From Planctomycetota bacterium (GTDB lineage Bacteria > Planctomycetota > Phycisphaerae > Sedimentisphaerales > Anaerobacaceae): a stretch of DNA of 64,000 nucleotides. How positions within the stretch are numbered: the stretch's first letter is position 1; every line of letters begins with the position of its first letter. Location: assembly GCA_030605475.1 (NCBI GenBank), contig JAUWIG010000037.1, positions 1 through 64,000 of the forward strand, given 5' to 3'. Of this stretch, positions 15,884 to 24,483 are shown piece by piece. Below the pieces are notes generated by a model. That model saw only the letters and a list, made by a program, of their open reading frames with translations. It did not search any database and was not told where the DNA came from. The translations under genes and the position numbers were made by a program.

Positions 15884-17638
15884 ATGAAGTCCAAATCTTG
15901 TTCTTCGGCTGGTTCGGCCGACCAATCCTCTATCAAAGCAGGCCTTTCGACTACGCTCAAGGCAGGTGCACAAATAATAGTCGATACGCTTATTGAACAG
16001 GGTGTCGATACGATGTTTGGCTATCTGGGGGGTGTGGTGTTGCCCTTGTTTGACAGATTATATGATGCGCCGATTAATTTTATAAATCCGCGTCATGAGC
16101 AGGGCGGCTGCCATATGGCGGATGCCTATGCGCGGGCCAGTGGGAAAGTTGGTGTTGTGGTCGCCACCAGCGGTCCTGGTGCGTGTAATTTGGTTACCGG
16201 TCTTGCCACGGCAATGATGGATTCGGTCCCTGTAGTTGCCATTACGGGGCAGGTTCGCACAGAACTTATCGGAAATGACGCGTTCCAGGAGGCTGACATT
16301 ACCGGCATTACCCGTCCGATTACAAAATATAACTGTATTGTCAAAGACGTTGAAGACCTGGCCCGTACCGTTCGGGAAGCATTTTATATTGCTTCGACCG
16401 GTCGGCCGGGTCCGGTGCTGGTTGATGTACCGGTTGACATAGAGGTCGCCAGGTGTAAGACCGATGGCCCAGTCGAGATGAAACTGCCAGGTTATCGGGT
16501 TCGGACTAAAGGCAATGCCAGACAGATATCAATGGTGGCAAAGGAGATAAACAAAGCACAGCAGCCGGTACTTTACGTTGGCGGCGGGGTTATTATCGCA
16601 AATGCAAGTGAAGAATTAAGAGCAGTGGCTGAAAAAGCACATCTGCCGGTAACAACGACACTTTTAGGATTAGGTAGTTACGACCAGAGCAGGCCCGAAT
16701 CTCTGGATATGTTAGGGATGCATGGAGCCGCCTATGCTAATTATGCTGTGCAGGAATGCGACTTGTTGATTGCCGTAGGTGCGCGCTTTGATGATAGAGT
16801 TACCGGCAAGCTCAAGGCCTTTGCGCCGAATGCAAAGATAATCCATATCGATATTGACCCTTCCAGTATATCGAAGAATGTTCGTGTAGATATTCCTGTG
16901 GTGGGCGATGCAAAAATTATTCTGGCTGCACTGGTTAAGGAAGTGGAATACCATGAGAGAAAGCGATGGTTTAAGAAAATTGCCGAATGGAAAAATAAAT
17001 TTCCGTTTAGCTATGACAGGGATTCAACGACGATTAAACCCCAGTATGTTGTCGAAGAAATTTGCCGTTTAACCGAAGGCCGCGCGATTATAACTACTGG
17101 TGTTGGGCAAAATCAAATGTGGGCTGCTCAGTTTTATCGGTTTAGCAGGCCCAGGCAGCTTATAAGCTCCGGCGGGCTTGGAACAATGGGATATGGTCTA
17201 CCAGCTGCAATAGGTGCTCAAGTGGCCAAACCGGAAGCACTGGTTATTGATATTGACGGCGACCACAGTTTTAATATGACGATGACAGAGCTTCGCACTG
17301 CTGTTGAGAACAAGCTGCCGATAAAGGTTTGTATTTTGAACAACGGATATATGGGAATGGTTCGGCAGTGGCAGGAGCTTTTCTATAATAAGCGTTATTC
17401 CAAAAGTTACCTGTCCAACCCCGATTATGCCGCTGTGGCCGAGGCGCTTGGGGCCGTTGGGATTACCGTCGATAAAAAAGGCGATGTCCCTAAAGGGATC
17501 AAAAAGATGCTGGGCGTAGCTCGGCCTTGTGTTGTTGACTTTAGAATCGAACGCGAAGAAAATGTTTGGCCGATGGTTCCGGCAGGCAAAAGCCTCAATG
17601 AGATGGACGGGCTTGATATATTGGAAAGTATGGCCTAA
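15884..17638 (+). CDS. ilvB: Acetolactate synthase, large catalytic subunit
   Basis: Condenses two pyruvates, or pyruvate with 2-oxobutyrate, to acetohydroxy acids, the first common step of valine, leucine and isoleucine synthesis. The 584-aa protein shows the N-terminal TPP-binding domain (GVDTMFGYLGGVVLPLFD, with HEQGGCHMADAYARASG holding the catalytic Glu), a central FAD/nucleotide-fold domain (GARFDDRVTGK) and the C-terminal TPP domain with DGDHSFNMTMTELRTAVENK. ATG 15884 is chosen because GGAAAGGG lies just upstream; a TTG at 15842 in frame would add 14 residues from the leader. Residues 5-22 (SCSSAGSADQSSIKAGLS) are repeat-like and encode TTTCGACTACGCTCAAGGCAGG-type DNA. ilvN and ilvC follow. 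Confidence 0.95.
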   Translation: MKSKSCSSAGSADQSSIKAGLSTTLKAGAQIIVDTLIEQGVDTMFGYLGGVVLPLFDRLYDAPINFINPRHEQGGCHMADAYARASGKVGVVVATSGPGACNLVTGLATAMMDSVPVVAITGQVRTELIGNDAFQEADITGITRPITKYNCIVKDVEDLARTVREAFYIASTGRPGPVLVDVPVDIEVARCKTDGPVEMKLPGYRVRTKGNARQISMVAKEINKAQQPVLYVGGGVIIANASEELRAVAEKAHLPVTTTLLGLGSYDQSRPESLDMLGMHGAAYANYAVQECDLLIAVGARFDDRVTGKLKAFAPNAKIIHIDIDPSSISKNVRVDIPVVGDAKIILAALVKEVEYHERKRWFKKIAEWKNKFPFSYDRDSTTIKPQYVVEEICRLTEGRAIITTGVGQNQMWAAQFYRFSRPRQLISSGGLGTMGYGLPAAIGAQVAKPEALVIDIDGDHSFNMTMTELRTAVENKLPIKVCILNNGYMGMVRQWQELFYNKRYSKSYLSNPDYAAVAEALGAVGITVDKKGDVPKGIKKMLGVARPCVVDFRIEREENVWPMVPAGKSLNEMDGLDILESMA

Positions 17639-17727
17639 AAGTTAATAGTTCGTAGTTGTTAGTTTATTGACTACGAACCACTCCATAGGACACCTAACGG
17701 TGGAACTATGAACTAAGGACTAAAATT

Positions 17728-18240
17728 ATGAAACATATAATAAGTGCATTGGTTGAAAACAAGCCCGGTGTTCTGGCCCATGTTGCCGGAATGTTTGCCG
17801 CACGAGCGTTTAATATTGATTCGCTTGTCGTTGGCCGGACTGAGGACCCGGAGTTGAGCCGAATGACGATTGTTGTTATCGGTGATGACAGGGTTGTTGA
17901 GCAGGTTCGAAAGCAATTAGCCAAGGTTGTTCCCGTTGTTAAGGTTCAGGATTTTGCCGGCCAGCCGGTAGTTGCACGCGATTTGATGTTGATAGCCGTC
18001 TCGGCCACGCCGGAAAAACGGCCTGAGGTCTTATCGATGGTAGAAATGTTTAAGGCAAAGGTTGTGGACATCGGCCAAAAGTTGCTTATGGTTGAGGTAT
18101 CCGGGCCTGAGCGCAAAATCGAGGCCTTTATTGACGCCTGCAGGCCCTATGGTATTAAGAGTGTCGCCAGAACCGGAACGATAGCAATGCCGCGGCAGGT
18201 AAAGACTGATAGCCGACCATTGATAACCGATAACCGATAA
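17728..18240 (+). CDS. ilvN: Acetolactate synthase, small regulatory subunit
   Basis: A 170-aa ACT-domain protein (HIISALVENKPGVLAHVAGMF at the N-terminus) that activates IlvB and gives feedback inhibition by valine. A second ACT-like half follows (RDLMLIAVSATPEKRPEVL). The last ~12 residues (VKTDSRPLITDNR) are encoded by a dispersed ACCGATAACCGATAA-type repeat and probably replace the original C-terminus. The 89-base gap to ilvB contains another dispersed repeat (TTCGTAGTTGTTAG with its complement). Expressed with ilvB and ilvC. Confidence 0.93.
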   Translation: MKHIISALVENKPGVLAHVAGMFAARAFNIDSLVVGRTEDPELSRMTIVVIGDDRVVEQVRKQLAKVVPVVKVQDFAGQPVVARDLMLIAVSATPEKRPEVLSMVEMFKAKVVDIGQKLLMVEVSGPERKIEAFIDACRPYGIKSVARTGTIAMPRQVKTDSRPLITDNR

Positions 18241-18338
18241 TTTAGTAATCAATGATTTTAGCACGCCTATAAATCCTTGTCCGATAGGAAGCTTTTAATA
18301 TAATGTGAAAGAGGGAACATATAAGGAGAGTTAAAGTT

Positions 18339-19343
18339 ATGGCATTGAAAATTTATTACGAGAAAGATGCTCCGATAGACGCATTGAAGGGCAGGAGGGT
18401 GGCGGTTATTGGTTATGGCAGTCAGGGTCATGCGCACAGCTTGAATTTGCGCGATAGCGGCATTGAAGTAGCGGTGGCTGAGTTGGAAGGGACGGATAAT
18501 TATAAGTTGGCACTCGAGCATGGTTTTTCCCTTGGTGATATAAAGACAGCTTGCGATGGTGCGACGTTGATTATCGTAACCGTGCCGGATGAAGTTCAGG
18601 CAAAAGTTTATAAGGAGCAAATCGCCTCCATTTTAGTGGCGGGTCAAACGCTCGGTTTTTGTCACGGCTTTAATATTCATTTCAAGTATATTGTGCCGCC
18701 GAAGGATGTTAACGTTGTGATGATTGCTCCAAAAGGGCCCGGCCATCTGGTTCGCAGTGAATTTGTTAAGGGTGGCGGTGTGCCGTGCCTTATAGCTGTT
18801 GAGCAAAATGCAACTGGCGATGCCAAAGCGATTGGCCTTGCCTGGGGCAACGGCATCGGCGGAGCCAGAGCAGGTGTTATTGAGACGACATATAAAGAAG
18901 AAACCGAAACGGACCTGTTCGGTGAGCAATGTGTTCTCTGCGGCGGCCTTACCTCGCTCATTAAAGCCGGCTTTGAGACGTTAGTGGAAGCGGGATACCA
19001 GCCTGAAATCGCTTACTTCGAATGTATGCATGAGGTGAAACTGATAGTTGACCTGATGTATCAGGGCGGGATGAGCTATATGAGATACAGCATATCAAAC
19101 ACCGCTGAGTACGGCGACCTGACCCGCGGGCCAAGGATTATCACCGAGCAAACCAAAGCTGAAATGAAGAAGATACTGTCGGAGGTCACATCCGGCGAAT
19201 TCGCAAAAGAATGGATAAATGAATACCAGAGTGGATTGAAAAGGTTTAAACAGATGTATGAAAAAGACCACGACTGTCAACTTGAAACAGTTGGGAGGAA
19301 ATTGCGCAAGATGATGAAGTGGATTGATTCAAAGGAAGTGTAA
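18339..19343 (+). CDS. ilvC: Ketol-acid reductoisomerase, class I
   Basis: A 334-aa NADPH- and magnesium-dependent enzyme that isomerises and reduces acetohydroxy acids in the second step of branched-chain amino acid synthesis. The dinucleotide motif is VAVIGYGSQGHAHSLNLRDSG. Further marks are CHGFNIHFKYIVPPKDVNVVMIAPKGPGHLVR and the metal-binding DLFGEQCVLCGG and ECMHEVKLIVDLMYQGG. Length is normal for class I. GGAGAG about 10 bases upstream serves as ribosome binding site. Third gene of the ilv operon. Confidence 0.96.
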   Translation: MALKIYYEKDAPIDALKGRRVAVIGYGSQGHAHSLNLRDSGIEVAVAELEGTDNYKLALEHGFSLGDIKTACDGATLIIVTVPDEVQAKVYKEQIASILVAGQTLGFCHGFNIHFKYIVPPKDVNVVMIAPKGPGHLVRSEFVKGGGVPCLIAVEQNATGDAKAIGLAWGNGIGGARAGVIETTYKEETETDLFGEQCVLCGGLTSLIKAGFETLVEAGYQPEIAYFECMHEVKLIVDLMYQGGMSYMRYSISNTAEYGDLTRGPRIITEQTKAEMKKILSEVTSGEFAKEWINEYQSGLKRFKQMYEKDHDCQLETVGRKLRKMMKWIDSKEV

Positions 19344-19440
19344 AATGGAAAGTGTAAAATGCAAAACCAAAGCTTAAAACTTAAAATTTTGAATTTTGAA
19401 TTATGGTTTTTAATTTTTAGTTTTCAACTTTTAGTTATTT
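19341..19440 (+). repeat. AT-rich dispersed repeat encoding the start of the next protein
   Basis: A run of AAAACTTAAAATTTTGAATTTTGAATT-like phrases. Similar DNA lies at 27355-27484, 36405-36492 and 58424-58478. Here it supplies the first ~26 residues (KLKILNFELWFLIFSF), which happen to be hydrophobic and act as a signal sequence. Confidence 0.6.
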
Positions 19441-20159
19441 TTGGCTTGTGCGGCTGCGTGTCGCTGGATTTCCTGGGGTTTCTGACGCCGGAATGGCCCC
19501 CATATGACAAGCAGATTTCTGAGAGCTACTACCGGACAAAACTAAAGACCAGCAGTTCCGCTGATGTGCTGGCTATGATTCACCTGCCGGAATATGAGCT
19601 GCTCAGCCAGAGCAAGAGCGTAGTTGGTTCGCTTGGACAAAAAAAGAAAAAGGGTTACAAAACCTGGTTAAAAATGGTTGCCTTCGACGAGAACGAACTG
19701 ACAGCACGGCGAAAGTACCTCTTTATTGTAGATGAAAGACCCAAGTTTTTGTTAGTTGAGCCGTGGGAATGCCTTAGATTTGACGGTGAAGTGGTATTGG
19801 AAAGTGAAGTGCTTGATAAACCCTACGCAAATGAGAACGCAAGGCGAGTCGCGATACTAAAACAGGTCTTAAAAAACGTTCGTGAGGATATAGGTGAGCT
19901 TAGTGAGGATAATAAAATGGTTGATATTTGCGGGATGCTTATCAATCAGGCATTGAAGACGGTCTTGGTTAAGTTGGATGAGTCACCTGTGTTGGCAACA
20001 AGACTAAGCGACCCGGACGGTTTTAAGTTTGAGCATACCAGTTTCGATAAGGGCAAAATCAGAATGGTCATAGTGGACGATATTGTCACAGTCAGGGTGA
20101 TGTTAGGTTCACTTGCGAAGAGAAGGTTAGGCTTGCCTGTGAGTACATTCAAAGAATAG
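19359..20159 (+). CDS. Predicted lipoprotein of unknown function
   Basis: A 266-aa protein with an N-terminal hydrophobic segment ending in a lipobox-like GLCGC (Cys33), so it is probably a lipid-anchored envelope protein. The N-terminus is encoded by an AT-rich dispersed repeat. The body is soluble, rich in charged residues, with no motif I recognise. It lies 15 bases after ilvC in the same direction but there is no functional link to amino acid synthesis. Its 3' end faces rnpB. Confidence 0.65.
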   Translation: MQNQSLKLKILNFELWFLIFSFQLLVIFGLCGCVSLDFLGFLTPEWPPYDKQISESYYRTKLKTSSSADVLAMIHLPEYELLSQSKSVVGSLGQKKKKGYKTWLKMVAFDENELTARRKYLFIVDERPKFLLVEPWECLRFDGEVVLESEVLDKPYANENARRVAILKQVLKNVREDIGELSEDNKMVDICGMLINQALKTVLVKLDESPVLATRLSDPDGFKFEHTSFDKGKIRMVIVDDIVTVRVMLGSLAKRRLGLPVSTFKE

Positions 20160-20264
20160 CATAGTTTGTAGTTAATTTGTAAATAGTGAATCGTGGTCCA
20201 TGAATCGAACCACGAGAATCAATAATCAATCAAAAAGAGTGGGTCTATAAGCCGAGTTCTGTAT

Positions 20265-20364
20265 CCCCGCACCAAAAATTTATTTGTTTTTTGCTGCAGC
20301 GTGGTTGTATCGTCATTTGCTTATGCTTTGAAACCTGGCACTCGAATAAATTTTTGGTGCGGGG
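20265..20364 (-). repeat. Palindromic insertion 1 in RNase P RNA (P19 position)
   Basis: CCCCGCACCAAAAATTTATT at 20265-20284 is perfectly complementary to 20345-20364: a 20-bp stem with a 60-base loop. In the RNA it directly precedes the conserved ACAGAA block, where P19 lies in B. subtilis. Confidence 0.9.
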
Positions 20365-20404
20365 CGGCGGTCATTTAACTTGACCAACTGTTACCAGTTG
20401 GCTC

Positions 20405-20511
20405 TCCCGCACCTACTTTGAGATTTCAACGCGGGGCTCAGCGTTTACGCTTAGCATTACAACCAAGTTGTGTCTGCTGAACAACATTGACACCTCAAAG
20501 TAGGTGCGGGA
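20405..20511 (-). repeat. Palindromic insertion 2 in RNase P RNA (just 5' of P18)
   Basis: TCCCGCACCTACTTTGAG at 20405-20422 is perfectly complementary to 20494-20511: an 18-bp stem with a 71-base loop. In E. coli RNase P RNA the two flanks (GGCTGCTT and GAGCC) are adjacent. Confidence 0.9.
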
Positions 20512-20680
20512 AGCGGCCTACCCGCTGGGTTATACCCGGGCCGGGTAAAGGGAGCACAAACGCAGGTTCTACGTTTGGGTCCCAACCAGCTTACTTGGCC
20601 TTGCAGGCGGTGGGGTTTACCCTGCCGGTGCCGTCGCCGGCACCGCGGTGCGCTCTTACCGCACCATTTCACCATTGCCT

Positions 20681-20789
20681 CCCGCACTCACTTTGTAAAT
20701 TCAAGGCTCAACGTGCCTTTTAGTTGCTTTTTGCACGGATGCTGTTCACTTTCTTGTTTACGGTCTCAGACTCACAAAGTAAGTGCGGG
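20681..20789 (-). repeat. Palindromic insertion 3 in RNase P RNA (P12 position)
   Basis: CCCGCACTCACTTTGT at 20681-20696 pairs with 20774-20789 over 16 bp; the single DNA mismatch is a G-U wobble in the RNA, so the helix is unbroken. The loop of 77 bases shares phrases such as ATTCAAGGCTCA with insertion 2. Confidence 0.9.
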
Positions 20790-20969
20790 GTCGGCTGTGT
20801 ATTTTCTGTGGCACTTTCCCGCGGGTTGCCCTGGGTGGCTGTTAGCCACCACCGTGCCCTGTCCTGCTCGGACTTTCCTCTGGCCGAAATTGGCCAGCAA
20901 CCGCCCGACCCACTCTTTTTAATTGATTATTTTGCTATAAACTACAAATTATTATAACAAAAGTTAGCT

Positions 20970-22583
20970 TTATTTTCCACGAGAGATTTCGATATGTTTT
21001 TTGAAATTCTCATCGTCGGCGTTGGGGAAATCGCTTCTAAAATGCACGCCTCGACTTTCCTCTCGCATCTGGGCACAGCGTGCCATAAGTTGACAAATGG
21101 TGAGCATATTCTGGCACTCCCAGCCTGCCGGTCCATCAAATATTTTATCCATTACATACCGCTGCCAGAAACTGATAATCTCTTGTGCTTCAATGAGCGG
21201 CCGGGCACTTCGGGTGATGCCGACGTTTCGCCACATAAGGGCTCGAAGTGAGTTTCGAATGTCAGCGGTATCCAGCCGAGTGCGGTCTGAATGCGGGATT
21301 TGATATTTTATCCGGGGGTGTTTGATATGGGACACATCAGCCTTGGTGCTCTGTGAAGCCTCGTGGCCAGCTACCTTGCCGAATACCAACCCTTCGAGTA
21401 GGGAGTTGCTGCCAAGCCGATTTGCACCGTGCAGACCGGTGGCAGCCGCCTCGCCGCAGGCGTAGAGATTTTCGATGTTTGTTTTTGCCGTGCTGTCGGT
21501 CTTTGCCCCACCAATCATATAATGTGCGCTGGGTCGGACGGGAATCAGGTCTCGGCTGACGTCTATGTCGAAACTTTCGCACAATTCGTTAATCAGGGGG
21601 AATCTTTCTGCAAAGTGTTCTTTGTTGAAGTGCCGAACGTCTAAGTAAACGTGCGTTGATTTGGTTTTTAGCATTTGCGCTAAAATAGCCCGGCTGACGA
21701 TGTCACGCGGTGCCAGTTCGGCGGATTCGTGATATTCTTTCATAAATGCAGAGCCGTTTTTGTCCAAAAGGACAGCTCCTTCTCCACGAAGTACTTCGGT
21801 AATCAGAGCTCGTGAGGCACCCGCAACATAGAGTGTCGTCGGATGGAACTGCATAAACTCCAAATCTTGCAGTATGGCGCCGGCCCGGTAAGCCATAGCA
21901 ATGCCGTCGCCGGTCGCAACTTCCGGGTTGGTGGTTTCGCGATACAGTTGCCCGGCTCCTCCAGTACCTAAGATTGTGTTTGCAGACCAAACTATTTGCA
22001 GAACCCGCTTATCATGGCCGATTATTCCTACGCAGTCGTTATTGTCGTTGGTGAGCAAATCGATGGCGTAAAAGTTTTCTAGTATTTTTATATTCGGAAT
22101 CTGCCTTACCTTTCTTATGAGTACCTCTGTAATTATTCGGCCTGTTTCATCGCCATGAGCGTGAGCAACGCGAGGGTGAGTGTGGCCGCCTTCGAGCGTA
22201 GTGGCGATATGGCCGTCGGCCATGTCAAACTCAGTACCCCAGCGAAGTAGTTGCTCGATAAGTTCCGGCCCTTGGCGAACGACCAAGTCGACAACTTTCT
22301 CATCACTTATGCCGCAGCCGGTATTAAGCGTGTCAGCTATATGCGATTCAAATGTGTCTGTCTTATCAAGCACCGAAGCAATCCCACCTTGAGCTTTCCA
22401 AGTGTTGCTATCCTCCAGAGTAGCCTTGCAGACAATGATGACGTTGCGCCCCTTGGCAGCTTCGATGGCGGCACAAAGACCTGCTATCCCAGCCCCAATC
22501 ACCAGGCAATCGGCAAAGAGTTGGTGAGTTGAGATAGAGTCAATATCTACCAGGTAGCGTCTAAATTCTATCTGGCCGGTCAT
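20970..22583 (-). CDS. nadB: L-aspartate oxidase
   Basis: Oxidises L-aspartate to iminoaspartate, the first step of bacterial de novo NAD synthesis, using FAD. The 537-aa protein carries the FAD-binding GAGIAGLCAAIEAAKG near residue 30, the active-site stretch GGIASVLDKTDTFESH, EGGHTHPRVAHAHGDETG, and GEAAATGLHGANRLGSNSLLE, all typical of the succinate dehydrogenase/NadB flavoprotein family. The C-terminal helical domain (LMWRNVGITRSARPL) distinguishes it from fumarate reductase. nadA and nadC are not in the window; bioD and nadK are other cofactor genes nearby. rnpB follows on the same strand. Confidence 0.95.
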   Translation of the reverse strand: MTGQIEFRRYLVDIDSISTHQLFADCLVIGAGIAGLCAAIEAAKGRNVIIVCKATLEDSNTWKAQGGIASVLDKTDTFESHIADTLNTGCGISDEKVVDLVVRQGPELIEQLLRWGTEFDMADGHIATTLEGGHTHPRVAHAHGDETGRIITEVLIRKVRQIPNIKILENFYAIDLLTNDNNDCVGIIGHDKRVLQIVWSANTILGTGGAGQLYRETTNPEVATGDGIAMAYRAGAILQDLEFMQFHPTTLYVAGASRALITEVLRGEGAVLLDKNGSAFMKEYHESAELAPRDIVSRAILAQMLKTKSTHVYLDVRHFNKEHFAERFPLINELCESFDIDVSRDLIPVRPSAHYMIGGAKTDSTAKTNIENLYACGEAAATGLHGANRLGSNSLLEGLVFGKVAGHEASQSTKADVSHIKHPRIKYQIPHSDRTRLDTADIRNSLRALMWRNVGITRSARPLIEAQEIISFWQRYVMDKIFDGPAGWECQNMLTICQLMARCAQMREESRGVHFRSDFPNADDENFKKHIEISRGK

Positions 22584-22800
22584 AAACTTGTTACCTTTAT
22601 CTACTTGCGTTGCAGCAAAATGTGCTTTTATAAGCTACTTTTAATTTTATTGATAATGGCAATCTCATTATTTTGGGACTTGCTATGGTCTTGAACTATT
22701 CTTTAATATGATACTTGAAATTGCAGTTTTTGGAAACAAGCAATTTTATGAATTTTTAGCATGTTTCAGGTGGGATCATTTGTTTGTGGGGGGTACTGAT

Positions 22801-23541
22801 TTACATCCGCCCTAATTTTACCCAGTTGCAGTTCAGCAAAGAATCGACAATCACTTCGCCTAAATCCGATTCTTCAATGTTAACGGTTTCGTCAAAAGGT
22901 ACTTCAGATAGGATGTTGACGCCCCCGAATTTGGTTATTATCGCAGGGGCGGTGTTTCCGGCAATCGTTTCTTCGCTGGCTCTATAGCCGTTAATTACTA
23001 CGCCGGCGATTTTCAACTGTGCGGCACGGACGCAGTCGATTGTCATAAGTGTGTGGTTTATCGTTCCCGGATTCGGCCGGGCGACTATCACTACGGGTAG
23101 AGCGAATTCCACTGCCAAATCCAGCAGGTCAAACTCTGTTGTCAAAGGTACACGCACGCCGCCGATACCCTCGACAATAACTATGTCACAGATTTGGCAT
23201 ATATTTTTGTAAGCGGTGGCGATTTTATCGAAATCTATTGGTTTTCCTTCACGAGCAGCGCTTACGATAGGGCCCGCTTTGGTAAAATAGCTGATGGGCG
23301 TTATTGTTGAAAGGGGCAGTTCGCTGTTTGCACAATTAGCCAAAAACTCGGTATCATAGCTGACCAGCCCATTCCAGGCGCGGTGGCAGCCGGTGGCAAT
23401 TGGTTTGAATACACCGACTTTTAGGTCCTGTTCGGTTAGAATTTTAGCGATGGCACCGGCCATGAGTGTTTTGCCTGTGCCGGTGTCGGTGCCCGTTATA
23501 AAAAGACCGGGTTTTTGGGGTAGTTCTAAGTTAATCGGCAT
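22801..23541 (-). CDS. bioD: Dethiobiotin synthetase
   Basis: Closes the ureido ring of dethiobiotin from diaminopelargonic acid, CO2 and ATP, the penultimate step of biotin synthesis. The 246-aa protein has the P-loop GTDTGTGKT at residues 17-25, the second conserved block FKPIATGCHRAWNG, and VEGIGGVRVPL, all characteristic of BioD. No other bio genes are visible, so biotin genes are scattered in this genome. 217 gene-free bases separate it from nadB, and it lies 14 bases behind a lipoprotein gene on the same strand. Confidence 0.93.
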   Translation of the reverse strand: MPINLELPQKPGLFITGTDTGTGKTLMAGAIAKILTEQDLKVGVFKPIATGCHRAWNGLVSYDTEFLANCANSELPLSTITPISYFTKAGPIVSAAREGKPIDFDKIATAYKNICQICDIVIVEGIGGVRVPLTTEFDLLDLAVEFALPVVIVARPNPGTINHTLMTIDCVRAAQLKIAGVVINGYRASEETIAGNTAPAIITKFGGVNILSEVPFDETVNIEESDLGEVIVDSLLNCNWVKLGRM

Positions 23542-23555
23542 TTAGTCTTTCTCTA

Positions 23556-24278
23556 TTAACTGTCATTGGGAGCAATACTGTTTGGGTCCGTTTGATTAGG
23601 GTCAATTGCGTTGGGAACGATATCGTTGGGTTCATTAGGTTCTTTGATTTTTTTGCGAGTCAAAACGATTTCATCAGTGAATACTCTGTTGTCATCGGCA
23701 TATTTAAGTACAAATGCCTGCAGTTCTTTCGTTGATACTGTTAAAAGAAGCTTATCCTCGACTAATTGATGCTTTACTGCATTTGGGTTCTCCTTGAGCA
23801 GTTTCCCCATATCCTCATCATCTGTTAGTTGCATCTTCAGTTGAGGTTCAATGGAGTTAATCTTTATAAATGTATGGAAGGGCACAAAGAAGAGCGCGTT
23901 GTAGTGCCACTTCATTAACACCTTCACGGTTAAAATAATTTTATCCTCGACTAATTGATGCTTTTCTTCCTCGGCCTTGCACGGGAATTCCTTTGGGAAA
24001 ACGTCCAAGAAAAGCCTGTTCTCCAACCTCACCAAATGTGCGACAAATGAGCCTTTTTTGCCCTCTTTATCAGTGAAAATAAGTTCGTAGGCTTTTTCCG
24101 GTTCGTTAGGGCAGCTGAATTCCCAGGCAGTTTCGTCAGTGTCCTGCACCCAAGTGCCGAGCAATTTTTCTTCAAAGAGTACATCTTCTTCGGTATAAAG
24201 CGGATGGAGCGACATAACAGGCACGCAGCCGGCTAAAATGGCAGATAATAGATAGAAAAGAAGCTTCTTGGTTTTCAT
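23556..24278 (-). CDS. Predicted lipoprotein with PN-rich tail
   Basis: A 240-aa protein with a signal peptide ending in the lipobox LAGC (Cys18), so probably anchored in an envelope membrane. AAGGAGAC lies about 8 bases before the ATG. The phrase KHQLVEDK(L/I)xLTV occurs twice (near residues 105 and 169), suggesting an internal duplication. The last 30 residues are a low-complexity series of Pro-Asn units (IDPNQTDPNSIAPNDS). Function unknown; VxxxxEEKLLGTWVQD near the start of the mature part is common in small secreted proteins of Planctomycetota. Confidence 0.7.
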   Translation of the reverse strand: MKTKKLLFYLLSAILAGCVPVMSLHPLYTEEDVLFEEKLLGTWVQDTDETAWEFSCPNEPEKAYELIFTDKEGKKGSFVAHLVRLENRLFLDVFPKEFPCKAEEEKHQLVEDKIILTVKVLMKWHYNALFFVPFHTFIKINSIEPQLKMQLTDDEDMGKLLKENPNAVKHQLVEDKLLLTVSTKELQAFVLKYADDNRVFTDEIVLTRKKIKEPNEPNDIVPNAIDPNQTDPNSIAPNDS

Positions 24279-24413
24279 TTTTCGGTCTCCTTAAAATTTC
24301 TTGTAAGCTATTTAATGCTGCGTCAATACGGCATTCTACCATTTGGTGGTACAGTGGCAATGAAATCCCAGCCAAAAATTGATTTGCAAAACGGCGGCTA
24401 AAAAGCGATTATT

Positions 24414-24476
24414 ACCCCGTTAGAAATTCCAAAGGAGGTAAGAATATGGTATAAAAACCAGGATTTCTAACGGGGT
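24414..24476 (+). repeat. Palindromic element of the ACCCCGTTAGAA family in front of pcm
   Basis: ACCCCGTTAGAAATTCC (24414-24430) pairs with GGATTTCTAACGGGGT (24461-24476) with a single bulge. The loop holds AAAGGAGGT followed by ATG-GTA-TAA at 24446-24454, a ribosome binding site with a two-codon frame. The element ends 8 bases before the pcm start. Confidence 0.75.
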
Positions 24477-24483
24477 TACAGCT

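Larger units (their letters stand above)
20236..20916 (-). ncRNA. rnpB: RNase P RNA, type A, with three large hairpin insertions
   Basis: The catalytic RNA that removes tRNA 5' leaders. On the minus strand the conserved 5' block GAGGAAAGTCCGAGC and the 3' block ACAGAACTCGGCTTATAG are present. The end helix P1 pairs AGAGTGGGTC with GACCCACTCT, and P18 is CCAACTG-GTAA-CAGTTGG with its GNRA loop. Total length is 681 bases; removing insertions of 100, 107 and 109 bases leaves 365, close to the E. coli RNA. The insertions occupy the P12 position, the linker just 5' of P18, and the P19 position. Each is closed by a long near-perfect helix and keeps the core intact. The gene follows nadB on the same strand by about 50 bases. 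Confidence 0.95.

Noticed and set aside
20265-20789. CRISPR-like repeats in the rnpB region
   Set aside because: The repeated unit is a palindromic arm pair with different inner sequences, not direct repeats with regular spacers; the region is RNase P RNA.
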